Part shown: in pieces, positions 39,205-51,200 of the stretch
How the letters are laid out: every line of letters starts with the position of its first letter
Numbering within the stretch: position 1 is the first letter of the stretch
Assembly (NCBI RefSeq): GCF_017377875.1
Contig: NZ_CP070975.1
Coordinates: 2,294,001 to 2,358,000 of the forward strand
DNA length: 64,000 nucleotides
Direction of reading: 5' to 3'
From: Alcaligenes sp. SORT26
Lineage (GTDB): Bacteria; Pseudomonadota; Gammaproteobacteria; Burkholderiales; Burkholderiaceae_B
The notes under the pieces: generated by a model
What the model saw: only the letters and a program-made list of their open reading frames with translations
Told to the model about the DNA's origin: nothing
The model's database searches: none
Position numbers and translations under genes: made by a program

Positions 39205-40476
39205 TTACTCGCTTGCAGGACGTGGACGGCGGCCCTCACCCGTGCGTTTGCCTAGCTCTGGTTTGGCGGGCGTATCAGCTTGGGCAGGCGTTTCCTTGGC
39301 CTTGCCATCCAACTGCATCACCTCGACCTCCGAGCCTTCACGCAAACGGTCTGTGCCTTCGACCACCACACGATCGCCCTCTTTCAGGCCGGTTTTAATC
39401 AGCGTGGATTCCAGGGTCGCCGTACCCAGCTCAACGACCTGAATATGAACTTTGTCCTCGGTATCCAGGGTGTACACATAGGTCCCGACCGAACCGCGTT
39501 GCACGGCATGCGATGGAATCAGCAAACCATTTTCCTGCCCCAGGAACACACGGGAATTCACAAACTGATTGGCAAACAAGGTTTCATCAGCGTTATCAAA
39601 CTCGGCCTTCACCTTCAAGGTGCCGGTATTGAGGTCAATCTGGTTATCCAGCGCCTGCAAGCGGCCTTTGTCCGACAAGAGCAGGCCTTTGCTATCAATC
39701 AAGGACACTCGCAAAGGCGACTCGTTTTGCTTCATGGCCTCCAGCAAACTGCTTAACTGGTTCTGCGGCAGAGAAAACTCCACACCAATAGGGTCGATCT
39801 GGGTAATAGTGACAATCCCATCCGTATTCCCGGCTGACACCAGATTACCCTGGTCCAGTTTGCGCAAGCCCAGGCGACCATCCAAAGGGGCCGTGATGCG
39901 CGTACGATCCAGTTGCACCTGCGTACGGGCGACTTCAGCTTGACTGGCCTTGATCTGTGCCTGCAATTGCTGAACCGCTGTTTCCTTGGTTTCCAAGGCC
40001 TGGCGAGCAATCGAGTTCTGCTGGAACAGCACGCGGTGGCGCGCCAGTTCCTGCTGCGCCCCTTTCAGTTGGGCCTGATTCTGCGCCAGTTGTCCACGGG
40101 CCTGATCCAGTTGCACCTGATAGGTACGTGGATCAATCTCGGCCAATAAATCGCCCGCCTTGACGCGCTGACCGTCCTTGAAATGGATGCGCTCGAGCAC
40201 GCCATCGACTTGACCGCGAATCGCGACCGTCTGCAAAGGTTTAACCGTGGCAATGGCATTGACCGTCTGATCGATCAAACCGGTTTGCACCGTGACCACC
40301 TGAACCGGGACTTTTGTCGCCCCCATCATGCCGCGTGGCCCACGCATGGGACTAGCAGTGGGCGAGGGGGAAGACAGGGCGTAATAAACGAGACCTGCTG
40401 TAATCAGCAGACCTACCATCACCCAGACATAGAAAGATCGGGACCGCCGACCCCTGCCTGCGTTCAACTCCGACAT
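39205..40476 (-). CDS. mdtA: RND periplasmic adaptor MdtA
   Basis: This 423-residue membrane-fusion protein has one N-terminal span (about residues 16-33), a lipoyl/barrel-sandwich domain (IRGQVDGVLERIHFKDGQRVKAGDLLAEID), a helical hairpin of about 70 residues, and beta-barrel and membrane-proximal domains. It bridges MdtBC to the outer-membrane channel. It is the first gene of the operon mdtA-mdtB-mdtC-channel. No regulator gene lies beside it, unlike enteric mdtABC with baeSR. Confidence 0.92.
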   Translation of the reverse strand: MSELNAGRGRRSRSFYVWVMVGLLITAGLVYYALSSPSPTASPMRGPRGMMGATKVPVQVVTVQTGLIDQTVNAIATVKPLQTVAIRGQVDGVLERIHFKDGQRVKAGDLLAEIDPRTYQVQLDQARGQLAQNQAQLKGAQQELARHRVLFQQNSIARQALETKETAVQQLQAQIKASQAEVARTQVQLDRTRITAPLDGRLGLRKLDQGNLVSAGNTDGIVTITQIDPIGVEFSLPQNQLSSLLEAMKQNESPLRVSLIDSKGLLLSDKGRLQALDNQIDLNTGTLKVKAEFDNADETLFANQFVNSRVFLGQENGLLIPSHAVQRGSVGTYVYTLDTEDKVHIQVVELGTATLESTLIKTGLKEGDRVVVEGTDRLREGSEVEVMQLDGKAKETPAQADTPAKPELGKRTGEGRRPRPASE

Positions 40477-40619
40477 GAAAACTCCCCGGCTAAAACTTGA
40501 TTGTCTCTGCGCCCGGTCTAAAGAAGCGTTTAAGCACTCACAAAACAGCTACTCACGCTAGACCAAGCTGGCACGGCAAGTATAAAAGCGACTGTCTGAA
40601 CCGTATATGAACAGCGTTT

Positions 40620-41375
40620 TCAGCCGAAGTTGCAACGAGCCAGCCGAAAGGGGATATCCACGGTAACGGCCTGCGGTTTCAATTGATTGTCTTGCTGCAC
40701 AAAGCGTATCCAGATCACATACCGGTTAGCGCTCATTTCCGGATAGATACACGCACCGGCATCCACCCAGACACGCAGCAACTGGAAGGTCTTGCCTGCC
40801 AGCATTTCTTGATAGGAACCGTCACGGGCCACTTGATCGGCCGAGTCACCGGACTGGCGCAGCAAACGCAAAATCAGGGCCAGGCCTTGATACAAGGGCA
40901 AGAAGGATTCGGACCAACGGCGCAAATCCTGCACGCGGTCGGTGTCAGAGCGCTGCTGCCATGAATAATACGAGGGCATATCCACCTGGGACGTACCGCC
41001 AGGCACCGCCACCCTGCCTCGCAAGCTGGTCAGCCATTCATTGTCGCGCAAGCCCTGCCCTACCCGCCCTTGAGCCGACAGGTCGGCGGCAGCACGCACA
41101 ATTTGCTCAATCATCTTGTCCAGCGCCTCTAACTGGACACCGGGGTGTTCACGCAGCGCAGCCAGCGCCACGCGCTGGCGCTCCAGATCTTGCAGGACGG
41201 CAGAACGTAAATCGGTTCGATCCGCAATGTCCAGCAAATCAAACAAGGTCGCGACAGCGATCTGATGCGAGTACGCATCCTGGTTGGCCGAAAAATGAAA
41301 CAGCCTATCGAACAAGTATTCGACTCTCAGTAAAGCCCGGACACGCTCATTGCAGGGGTATTCGTATAGAGTCAC
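40620..41375 (-). CDS. zapD: Cell-division protein ZapD
   Basis: ZapD crosslinks FtsZ filaments at midcell. The 251-residue DUF1342 protein begins MTLYEYPCNERVRALLRVEYLFDR, the family's typical opening, and ends with the beta-strand region QAVTVDIPFRLARCNFG. It follows coaE by 50 bases on the same strand, the usual coaE-zapD pair. Length and ends look complete. Confidence 0.93.
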   Translation of the reverse strand: MTLYEYPCNERVRALLRVEYLFDRLFHFSANQDAYSHQIAVATLFDLLDIADRTDLRSAVLQDLERQRVALAALREHPGVQLEALDKMIEQIVRAAADLSAQGRVGQGLRDNEWLTSLRGRVAVPGGTSQVDMPSYYSWQQRSDTDRVQDLRRWSESFLPLYQGLALILRLLRQSGDSADQVARDGSYQEMLAGKTFQLLRVWVDAGACIYPEMSANRYVIWIRFVQQDNQLKPQAVTVDIPFRLARCNFG

Positions 41376-41425
41376 GCGTTTAAAAACCTTTATTTGTCGA
41401 CTGGGGGGTCAGACACATCGCGCTG

Positions 41426-42028
41426 TCAGGCAGTCAGGGCACACCAGTTCTGGTGCACGGCCCACGCCCGCTCTTGCAACAAGGGCAAAGTAGTCTGTCC
41501 ATCATTCAGAACAACATCATCGGCCACGGCCAAGCGCTGCTGACGTTGCGCCTGTGCCGCCATGATACGTTCAATTGTGGCCACTGCCAGCCCGCTGCGT
41601 TGCTGAACACGCGCAATCTGGGTCGCTTCATCACAATCCACAACGCAAATCCGGTCTACACGGTCGCGCCATCGTCCTGATTCCACCAGCAAGGGTACAA
41701 CCACAACAAGATAACATCCTTGCGCTTTCAAGGTCTGTGCTTTTGTTACGTTCCAAATCAGGGGATGAATGATCGCTTCCAGGCGATGGCGGGCCTTGGG
41801 GTCTGCAAATACACAGGCACGCATCCAGTCCCGGTCCATCGAACCATCCGCGGCCAGCGCCTCCGCACCAAACGCCTCGCGAATCGGAGCAATAGCCAGG
41901 CCACCCGGAGCCGTCAGCTCATGCGCGATCACATCCGTGTCCACCACGGCCGCCCCCCACGAGGCGAAAAAATCGGCCACTTTGCTCTTGCCCGATCCTA
42001 TTCCACCGGTCAGCCCAATCGTCAGCAT
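41426..42028 (-). CDS. coaE: Dephospho-CoA kinase CoaE
   Basis: CoaE performs the last step of CoA synthesis, phosphorylating dephospho-CoA. I start at the ATG at 42028 (MLTIGLTGGIGSGKS), giving 200 residues. A TTG at 42052 would add eight residues not seen in the family. The P-loop GLTGGIGSGKS is at the N-terminus, and VVDTDVIAHELTAPGG and VVVVPLLVESG are conserved. No strong ribosome site is visible. Confidence 0.92.
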   Translation of the reverse strand: MLTIGLTGGIGSGKSKVADFFASWGAAVVDTDVIAHELTAPGGLAIAPIREAFGAEALAADGSMDRDWMRACVFADPKARHRLEAIIHPLIWNVTKAQTLKAQGCYLVVVVPLLVESGRWRDRVDRICVVDCDEATQIARVQQRSGLAVATIERIMAAQAQRQQRLAVADDVVLNDGQTTLPLLQERAWAVHQNWCALTA

Positions 42029-42163
42029 GCGCAATCCACGGATAAAAAACAAAACTGTAACGTACCCGCGCCAATCCTCCTACCCTGGGATAGACCTGAT
42101 ACTGTCCTGCTGCCCCTGGTCTAGCGTAGAATTCAGCTATCAACCCGTCTACGGAAGCCCGCC

Positions 42164-42802
42164 ATGTCTTTCACCAAGATTTCCCCTCTGCGTTCCCTGA
42201 CCTTGCTGTCAGTTGTTTTGCTGGCTGCATGTGCACAAGCACCCGTCCAGACCGCCCCCAACGAGGGTCGTGACTCCACACAGAAAGACGCCCTGCGCCA
42301 GGCACAAGGCAGCGGTACTACCCGTGCCCCCTCGCAAATCAACCTGGGCTTTGGTAACCAGGAAGGCCTGCACGCCATCACCCCGGCTCGCGTAGAACAG
42401 CCTGCCGCCCAGGCTGACCGCAGCGTCCCCGAACTGGCCGAACCCAAAACCTTTCTGGGCACCCTGTCCTGCCCACCTCAAGGCGGCGCATGTGAGCCCT
42501 ACAAAATCAGCGTGACCCTGGCTCCCGCCGGTCAATGGCGCTTGCGTGCCACCCCGGTGGCTGCTGGCGAAGAGCATCGCATGAGCGGTTGCTGGGTACC
42601 CATCGGCACACAGCCTACCCGCATCGCCCTGCTCGCCAACAACGACTCCACACTGGCAGACCTGAGCTTTGTGAACAACAACGTCTTGCGCATCAACACC
42701 TTTAATCAGCAGCGTCCTACCCTGGAAAGCCATCTGACCCGCCAAGCCGACATTGATCCGGTCAGCGAACTGGACGGCCAGGCCACTCCAGCCTGCCGCT
42801 AA
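42164..42802 (+). CDS. Predicted outer-membrane lipoprotein, NlpE-like
   Basis: The 212-residue protein begins with a lipoprotein signal (LLSVVLLAACAQAP). After a disordered stretch of about 70 residues, the C-terminal part follows the NlpE pattern: FLGTLSCPP, GQWRLRATPV, a GCWVPIGTQPTRIALL strand, then VLRINTF and LESHLTRQ. NlpE senses envelope and copper stress in enterics; equal function here is inference. Four Cys beyond the lipobox (two in SCPPQGGACE, one in GCW, one at the C-terminus) could form disulfides. It is convergent with the LuxR-type gene, one base apart. Confidence 0.65.
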   Translation: MSFTKISPLRSLTLLSVVLLAACAQAPVQTAPNEGRDSTQKDALRQAQGSGTTRAPSQINLGFGNQEGLHAITPARVEQPAAQADRSVPELAEPKTFLGTLSCPPQGGACEPYKISVTLAPAGQWRLRATPVAAGEEHRMSGCWVPIGTQPTRIALLANNDSTLADLSFVNNNVLRINTFNQQRPTLESHLTRQADIDPVSELDGQATPACR

Positions 42803-42803
42803 G

Positions 42804-43139
42804 CTAAGGCACCGCCAACCCGCCCACCAGACTGGGCGGGAGCACATCCCGCAAGTCCGGCTCGCTGAACACAAAGCGAGTCAATTCAACTGCATTGCGC
42901 ACGCGTAACTTCTGAAAAACGCGTGCCCGATGCGCCTCCACCGTGCGCTGGGAAATCTCCAATTCAGCCGCAATAACCTTATTCGCCTTGCCAATGGCGA
43001 TATAAGAGAGCACGTCGCGCTCGCGCGGCGTCAAACTTTCAAACAGCACGGCAGCAGGAAGGTGACCATTCAATACCATGTCAGTCTCGTATATCTGTGC
43101 CAGGCGAACAGGCCGCCTGCGATGTGAAAAGTTAACCAT
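42804..43139 (-). CDS. Small LuxR/FixJ-type DNA-binding regulator
   Basis: The 111-residue protein is essentially one LuxR-type helix-turn-helix (LTPRERDVLSYIAIGKANKVIAAELEI, then SQRTVEAHRARVFQKLRVRN), with about 30 residues before it and no receiver domain. This resembles the output domain of FixJ/NarL regulators. The start may be 43139 or the internal ATG at 43079. It could be a stand-alone regulator or a shortened response regulator. No target is evident. Confidence 0.8.
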   Translation of the reverse strand: MVNFSHRRRPVRLAQIYETDMVLNGHLPAAVLFESLTPRERDVLSYIAIGKANKVIAAELEISQRTVEAHRARVFQKLRVRNAVELTRFVFSEPDLRDVLPPSLVGGLAVP

Positions 43140-43409
43140 AGACAGAGTTTGTCATTTTAGGCGCGGCCACCGCGACTGTTAACTTATACGGGATGTTTTT
43201 GTCACGGGACTAATATAGGGACGAGAATTTCAATGCGCCGGAAAACAGCCATTTCAGCCGACAAATTGGCGATAAGCACAGGCCAAACCAGTCTTTTATC
43301 ACCCACTCAAAATACATCAATCACCTAGGTCAAAATCACCTAGCGGGCAGGCACGAACACAAAACCCCACCCATAAACTGCCAACAAAGCGAGCAATCTC
43401 CGGCTATGA

Positions 43410-43640
43410 GCCACTCTGGCGCGCGGCTCAGGGGGACGGCGATTCAGACTACTTGCCGCGGGCGAGAGCTAGCGCAGGGGTGCAAGCATCCTGCTGTTTG
43501 AACCCGACGCTTGTACTTGGTCCGGGGGACCAAGTACCGGGTGAGTTCAGGATGCGCCCGGAGCTAGCTCTCGCCAAGGGCACCGGTGCGCAGCACCGGC
43601 AAGTAGTCAGCCGCCCCCCTGAGCCGCGTGCCAGAGTGGC
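43410..43640. repeat. 231-bp nearly self-complementary element (long nested inverted repeat)
   Basis: The two halves pair through most of their length. The outer 11 bp (GCCACTCTGGC) are perfect. The next 20 bp pair with one A-C mismatch and one G-T wobble. Then come 11 bp (GACTACTTGCC) and 13 bp (GGCGAGAGCTAGC), both perfect. The apex holds an 8-bp stem (GCATCCTG/CAGGATGC) and a 10-bp hairpin (TACTTGGTCC) with a GGG loop. The right half has an extra 22-base insert that can form its own small hairpin. There is no target duplication, no ORF of quality and no copy elsewhere in this window. It is richer in GC than its flanks. It could be a structured RNA, a MITE-like element or a DNA cruciform. 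Confidence 0.85.
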
Positions 43641-43744
43641 GTCGTACTGAGTGCATCCATGGCATGAATAAGCGCAAGGTCGCTACTACTAACAACCAGC
43701 AAAACAGACGCAGACTTACAAAGCTCCCCCTGTAGGTATAAAAA

Positions 43745-43766
43745 AAGCACAGTAAAAACTGTGCTT
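43745..43766. terminator. Bidirectional terminator after panC
   Basis: AAGCACAGT/ACTGTGCTT closes on an AAAA loop, with A-runs on the left and TT on the right. It lies 24 bases after the panC stop. On the plus strand it would also end any transcript passing through the 231-bp element. The rest of the gap 43140-43789 shows no gene I can support. Confidence 0.85.
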
Positions 43767-43789
43767 TTCTCACCAAACAACACAAGAAA

Positions 43790-45519
<1,730 letters not shown>

Positions 45520-45537
45520 AGGCGCAGGTGTACAGAT

Positions 45538-45729
45538 TTAGTTGTTTTCGTAGTACACGTAAGGTTTCTGAGGTGTGCGAGCAGCCTTGTAACCGTCTTG
45601 CAGTTCCTGATCAATCTGCTTGTCCCACAGACGATAGCGGCCTTCACGCTGCCGTGCTTCGGTATCCGCATTCTGATCTTTATACTGTTTAAGAAACTGG
45701 GTAATTTCGGATTCGAAATTCTTTGCCAT
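45538..45729 (-). CDS. DUF3460-family small protein
   Basis: A 63-residue protein starting at the ATG at 45729 (MAKNFESEITQFLKQYKDQ) matches DUF3460, a short betaproteobacterial family with a TQFL and RQREGRxxLWDK core. Function is unknown. It precedes scpA and panC on the same strand, a typical arrangement in Burkholderiales. The upstream in-frame extension shows no family match. Confidence 0.85.
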   Translation of the reverse strand: MAKNFESEITQFLKQYKDQNADTEARQREGRYRLWDKQIDQELQDGYKAARTPQKPYVYYENN

Positions 45730-45806
45730 AATACCTGTACGCCTAAAATAAATTGGATAACAGAAAAGTTTGAGTTTACTGCACCGCACACCAGAGAGTT
45801 CGCCGC

Positions 45807-47267
45807 ATGGCATCTGAACAGACCGAAGCCGCCAAACCGGCGACCATGTCCCCTCAAGAGCGTCGAGCTATCCGCATCATTCCCTACATCGTGGGATGTG
45901 CATTATTCATGCAGATGCTGGACTCTACGGTTGTCGCCACTGCCCTGCCCACGATGGCCTTGTCGCTGGATACCAGCGTCATACGCATGAATACCATCAT
46001 TACCAGCTACCTGCTGGCCGTGGCTGTATTCGTTCCTATCAGTGGATGGGCTGCAGACCGCTTTGGCGCGCGCAAGGTGTTCCTGGCCGCCATTCTACTC
46101 TTTACCGCCAGTTCTGTTGCATGTGCCCTGTCCCAGACCCTACCCCAACTGGTCATTTCCCGCGTGATACAAGGCATGGCGGGGGCCATGATGGTGCCGG
46201 TGGGACGCATTATCTTACTGCGGCGCGTGCCTAAAGATCAGCTTTTAAGCGCCATGGCAGTACTAACCTTGCCCGCCTTGTTAGGCCCCATCATCGGCCC
46301 GCCCGTGGGTGGTTTTTTAGTCACGTACGCGAGCTGGCACTGGATTTTCCTGATCAATATCCCCGTAGGGATACTGGGCATCGCCCTGGTGCTGCGCTAT
46401 ATACGCGAGGACTACCCCACCGAGCGACCGCCACTGGACTGGCTGGGCTTCCTATTAAGTGCTATTTGTCTGGCCACATTGGTAACAAGCTTCGAGAACG
46501 TAGGTCACGGCACCATTAGCTGGGCCACCCTGGGCTGGCTGACCCTGGCGGGTCTGGTCGCCGGAGCATGGTACATCTGGCATGCACGGCAAGTAGCCTA
46601 TCCCATTATTGATTTGTCCTTGCTACGTACCAAAACCTTTGCCATTTCCGTGCTGGGTGGCAATCTGTGCCGCTTCTCGCTCGGGGCCGCGCCATTCCTG
46701 TTAGCGATCATGCTGCAAACCAACTTTGGCATGAGCGCCCTATCGGCGGGTCTGATCACCTTTACCGGCGCGATTGGTGCTCTGGGCATGAAGCTGGTGG
46801 CTCCCCCCATCATCCGGCGCTACGGTTTTCGCAAAGTCCTGATCGTCAACGCCTGGCTGACGGGCTTGTTCATCGCCCTGTGCGCCATGTTCCAGGCGAC
46901 CACTCCTATGTGGCTGATGATCGCCGTGCTAACCGCAGGCGGCTTTTTCCGCTCCCTGCAGTTCACCGCCGTCAATACCCTGACCTATGCCGACCTGGAG
47001 TCTGAAGCCATGAGCCAGGCCAGCAGTTTCGCCGCCATGGCGCAGCAACTGGCTATCAGTCTGGGCGTGGCATGTGCAGCGGTGACCTTGAATGTCAGCA
47101 TGTCCCTGCGTGGCGCGACTAGCGTGGCAACGCAAGATACGATCTGGGCTTTTCTGATCTTGGGTGCGATTACGGCGATATCGAGCCTGTCCTTCGCGCG
47201 TCTATCCGCTACAGACGGTGAAGCTTTGCAGCAAGCACCTCGCAAAGCAAAAAAAGTTAACGGTTAA
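45807..47267 (+). CDS. MFS drug/proton antiporter (DHA2, EmrB/QacA-type)
   Basis: The 486-residue transporter has about 14 spans. It shows the DHA2 signs: motif C-like LGPIIGPPVGGFLVTYASWHWIFLINIPVG, and LDSTVVATALPTMALSL in the first span. It probably exports hydrophobic or cationic drugs by proton exchange. No membrane-fusion partner (EmrA) lies beside it. It reads toward the XRE regulator, which may control it. Substrate is unknown. Confidence 0.9.
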   Translation: MASEQTEAAKPATMSPQERRAIRIIPYIVGCALFMQMLDSTVVATALPTMALSLDTSVIRMNTIITSYLLAVAVFVPISGWAADRFGARKVFLAAILLFTASSVACALSQTLPQLVISRVIQGMAGAMMVPVGRIILLRRVPKDQLLSAMAVLTLPALLGPIIGPPVGGFLVTYASWHWIFLINIPVGILGIALVLRYIREDYPTERPPLDWLGFLLSAICLATLVTSFENVGHGTISWATLGWLTLAGLVAGAWYIWHARQVAYPIIDLSLLRTKTFAISVLGGNLCRFSLGAAPFLLAIMLQTNFGMSALSAGLITFTGAIGALGMKLVAPPIIRRYGFRKVLIVNAWLTGLFIALCAMFQATTPMWLMIAVLTAGGFFRSLQFTAVNTLTYADLESEAMSQASSFAAMAQQLAISLGVACAAVTLNVSMSLRGATSVATQDTIWAFLILGAITAISSLSFARLSATDGEALQQAPRKAKKVNG

Positions 47268-47282
47268 GCCAGAGTGAGGGAG

Positions 47283-47306
47283 ACAGCCTGTCAAACAGGC
47301 TGTTTT
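47283..47306 (+). terminator. Intrinsic terminator after the MFS gene
   Basis: ACAGCCTG/CAGGCTGT forms an 8-bp stem with a 5-base loop and is followed by TTTTCTT. It lies 15 bases after the stop. Confidence 0.8.
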
Positions 47307-47362
47307 CTTCGGCTAAACCAGTGCCAGGACTCTCAACGATCCTGATACGCCACCTTAGATCA

Positions 47363-48205
47363 CTACTCCAATGGTGGTATTTGATCATTCAACAGCATGA
47401 CCAGCTTGCAATCGGGCCGTATCGCCAGACGAAAAGTAAACTGTTGAAAACGCCGGACACCTTCTTTGGGGTGTCGGAAATCCCGCAAGCCCCCTTCCCG
47501 TTCCACCACGGTCTGGCGTCCCCACCAGAAAGCGAATACCTGGCTTTGATGCGCCAACTCCTGGATCAAGGCCTGTACATCAGCTTCGTCCGCGTGTGCG
47601 CCTACATCGGCGCGGAACTCGGCCACGACGCGGCTGGCGCGCTGTTCCCAGTCCACCACCAGCTCACGCGCGGCGGGGTCCAGAAAGATATAGCGTAATA
47701 AATTGGGCTGCTCGCTGCGGTCCGGCCAGCCATCGAACAGGCTGAGCAAAGCTTCGTTGCGGGCCAAGACGTTCCAGCTACGATCCAGAATATAGGCAGG
47801 TGCCAGAATGCTATCCACGCAGGCGCTCAAGCCTTGCGGCAAGGGTTGGATATCGCCTTGCCAATGTTCGGGATCAGCGCAATCTGCCAGTTCAAACAGG
47901 TAGTGGCGCTCGGCACGGGCCAGCTTCAGAACGGTAGCCAGACGAGCGCATACGGTGGGCGACACGGTCACATCGCGGCCCTGCTCGATCCAGGTGTACC
48001 AGGTGGTGCTGATGTCGCACAACTGAGCGACTTCTTCGCGACGCAGACCCGGCGTGCGACGGCGCACGCCGGGGGCCAACCCCAGGTCCACAGGTCGGAT
48101 ACGTTCCCGCGCATGGCGCAAGAAACGGCCCAAAGCCTGACGCCGGGTTTGGGATGCGCTCTCGGCGCCTCCCGGATTAGCCCCTGTCTGCCCCGTCGTT
48201 CCCAT
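47363..48205 (-). CDS. XRE-type regulator with MmyB-like ligand domain
   Basis: The 280-residue protein (ATG at 48205) starts with an XRE helix-turn-helix (RRTPGLRREEVAQLCDISTTWYTWIEQG). It continues with the MmyB-like sensing domain, which contains DPAARELVVDWEQRASRVVAEFRADVG. Such regulators bind fatty-acid-like ligands in one solved member and usually control a neighbouring transporter or reductase. It lies one base after metH on the same strand and faces the MFS pump. The start is chosen for fit, as no strong ribosome site is seen. Confidence 0.87.
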   Translation of the reverse strand: MGTTGQTGANPGGAESASQTRRQALGRFLRHARERIRPVDLGLAPGVRRRTPGLRREEVAQLCDISTTWYTWIEQGRDVTVSPTVCARLATVLKLARAERHYLFELADCADPEHWQGDIQPLPQGLSACVDSILAPAYILDRSWNVLARNEALLSLFDGWPDRSEQPNLLRYIFLDPAARELVVDWEQRASRVVAEFRADVGAHADEADVQALIQELAHQSQVFAFWWGRQTVVEREGGLRDFRHPKEGVRRFQQFTFRLAIRPDCKLVMLLNDQIPPLE

Positions 48206-48206
48206 A

Positions 48207-51200
48207 TCAGCCCAGAACGCCCGACAAGGTACGGCGTACGTCTTCTTCTGTACGGCCACTACGCTGGATGTAGTCTTGCAATTGATCCTCGCCGATATTG
48301 CCCACGTTGAAGTACTTGGACTGCGGGTGGCTGAAGTAGAAACCCGAGACGCTGGAAGCCGGAATCATGGCGTAACTGTCGGTGATGAACATATCAATAT
48401 CCTCACACTGCAAGACACGGAACATTTCGTGTTTGACTACGTGCTCCGGGCAGGCCGGGTAGCCGGGTGCGGGGCGAATGCCCTGGTATTTCTCGTCAAT
48501 CAGTTCTTCGTTGGACAGACGTTCGTCCGTCACGTAGCCCCACAAGTCCGTGCGCACGCGAGCATGCAGACATTCTGCAAAGCCTTCTGCAAAACGGTCG
48601 CCCAGTGCTTTGATCATCAGGTCGGAGTAATCGTCACCAGCGGCCTGGAAACGCTCGGACAGTTTGTCTACGCCGATCCCACCGGTGACGGCAAACATAC
48701 CGATGTAATCCGCCACGCCGCTTTCTTTAGGGGCGATGTAGTCGGCCAGACACTTGCTGTCCACGCCTTCACGCTTGACGCCTTGCTGGCGCAGATTTCG
48801 CCAGGTGAACAGCACTTCGCTGCGCGATTCGTCTGAGTAAACTTCGATATCTTCGCCGTTGACGGTATTGGCGGGGTAGAAAGCAATCACGCCATTTGCC
48901 GTCAACCAGCGGCCTTCAATGACTTTTTTCAACATGGCCTGCCCTTCGGCAAACAATGTCTTGGCCTGCTCCCCCACCACCTTGTCTTCCAGAATGGCCG
49001 GGTACTTGCCAAACAGGCTCCAGGTCTGGAAGAACGGCGTCCAGTCGATGAACTGGGCAATATCCGCCAGGTCGTAATTCTTGAAGGTACGACGGCCAAT
49101 GAACTTGGGGCGCGGCGGCACGTAAGTAGACCAGTCGATGACGGGTTTGTCTTCGCGTGCTTTTTCCAGAGAGATCAGCGGTGTGGCTTTGCGATTGGCA
49201 TGGCGCTGACGCACCTGCTCGTATTCCTCGCGTACCTCGGCCAGAAAATCTTCCACGTTATCCGACACCAATTGGGTTGCTACACCGACACAGCGGCTGG
49301 CATCAGGCGTGTAGATTACCGGGCCCTCGTAGTGCGGGGCAATTTTTACGGCGGTATGCACGCGGCTGGTAGTGGCACCACCAATCATCAAGGGGATATT
49401 GCGTTCGCGGAAGTAAGGATCGCGCTGCATTTCCGAGGCCACATAGGCCATTTCTTCCAGGCTAGGGGTGATCAGGCCTGACAAACCTACGATATCGGCG
49501 TCCACCTCTTTAGCCTTGGCCAGAATCTCGGCACAAGGCACCATCACGCCCATATTGACCACTTCAAAGTTATTACACTGCATAACCACGGACACAATGT
49601 TCTTGCCGATGTCGTGGACGTCGCCTTTCACGGTGGCAATCACCATGCGCCCCTTGGAGCGCACATCACCACCAGCCGCTTCAATCTGGCGCTTTTCTTC
49701 TTCAATGAAGGGAATCAAGTGGGCCACGGCCTGTTTCATCACGCGGGCAGATTTCACGACCTGTGGCAGAAACATCTTGCCCTGACCGAAGAGGTCTCCC
49801 ACCACGTTCATGCCGTCCATCAAGGGACCTTCAATCACGCTGATGGGACGTCCGCCCTGGGCATCAATTTTCTGCCGGACTTCTTCGGTATCTTCCACGA
49901 TGAAGCTGGTAATGCCGTGTACCAAGGAGTGAATCAGGCGCTGCTCAACAGTCGTTTCACGCCAGCTCAAGTCTTCTTCTTTCTTGGCACCCGAGCCTTT
50001 CACGCTTTCGGCCATTTCAACCAGGCGCTCGGTGGGGGTGCGCTCGTCTGCCGGATCGGTTTTACCTTTAGGCTCGGCCCGGTTCAGGATCACGTCTTCA
50101 ATCAGATCGCGCAAACGCGGCTCGATATCGGCGTACACACCCAACTGGCCCGCATTCACGATACCCATCGTCAGGCCTTCCTGAATGGCGTAGTACAGGA
50201 AGACGGTGTGAATGGCCTCGCGCATGGCTTCGTTGCCACGGAAGGAGAAGCTGACGTTGGAAATACCGCCAGACAAGCGGGCATGGGGCAGATTCTTGTG
50301 AATCCAGCCTGCTCCACGGATAAAGTCCAGACCGTAATTAGCGTGCTCGTCCATGCCGGTTGCGACCGCAAAGACGTTGGGGTCGAAAATAATGTCTTCA
50401 GGCGGGAAGCCGACTTCGTCTACCAGCAGGCGGTAGGCGCGTTCGCAAATCTCCACCCGGCGTTCGTAGCTATCGGCCTGACCTTGCTGGTCAAAAGCCA
50501 TTACGACTACGGCCGCCCCGTATTTACGGCACAGGCGCGCGTGTTCCAGGAAGGGCTCAACGCCTTCCTTCATGGAAATGGAGTTCACAATTGCCTTGCC
50601 CTGCACACAGCGCAGACCCGTTTCGATCACATCCCACTTGGAGCTGTCGATCATGATGGGCACACGGGCAATGTCCGGCTCGGAAGCGATCAGGTTCAGG
50701 AAACGATGCATACAGGCGGCTGAGTCCAGCATGCCCTCGTCCATATTGATGTCGATAATCTGCGCGCCGTTTTCTACTTGCTGGCGGGCAACCGACAAGG
50801 CTTCCTCGTAATTTTCCTGCTGAATCAAGCGCAAAAACGCCTTGCTGCCGGTGACGTTGGTACGTTCGCCCACGTTCACAAACAAGGTGTCTTCGTCGAT
50901 ATTCAAGGGTTCCAAACCCGAGAGGCGGGTTTTAACTGGAATCTCGGGTACGACACGGGCTGGCAGTTTGCGGCACAGCTCGGCAATAGCCGCAATGTGT
51001 TCAGGCGTCGTTCCGCAACAGCCGCCCACCATATTCACCAAACCCGCCTGGGTAAATTCCTGCAGCAGGCTGGAGGTGTCGGCAGGCGTTTCATCAAAGC
51101 CGGTTTCCGCCATCGGGTTGGGCAAACCTGCGTTGGGGTAGACACACACATAGGTGTCGCAAATCTTGGACAGCTCGGCCACGTATGGGCGCATCAAGGC

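Noticed and set aside
43410-43640. The palindrome as 6S RNA or an integron attC site
   Set aside because: Short stretches such as CCCCTGAGCCG recall 6S RNA, but the nested fully paired fold lacks a clear large central bubble, and there is no integrase or cassette array nearby. I cannot confirm either.
43453-43785. Short ORFs on both strands (43453-43650 and 43564-43785) inside and beside the 231-bp palindrome
   Set aside because: They arise from the GC-rich self-complementary sequence, lack ribosome sites and have no protein-like pattern.
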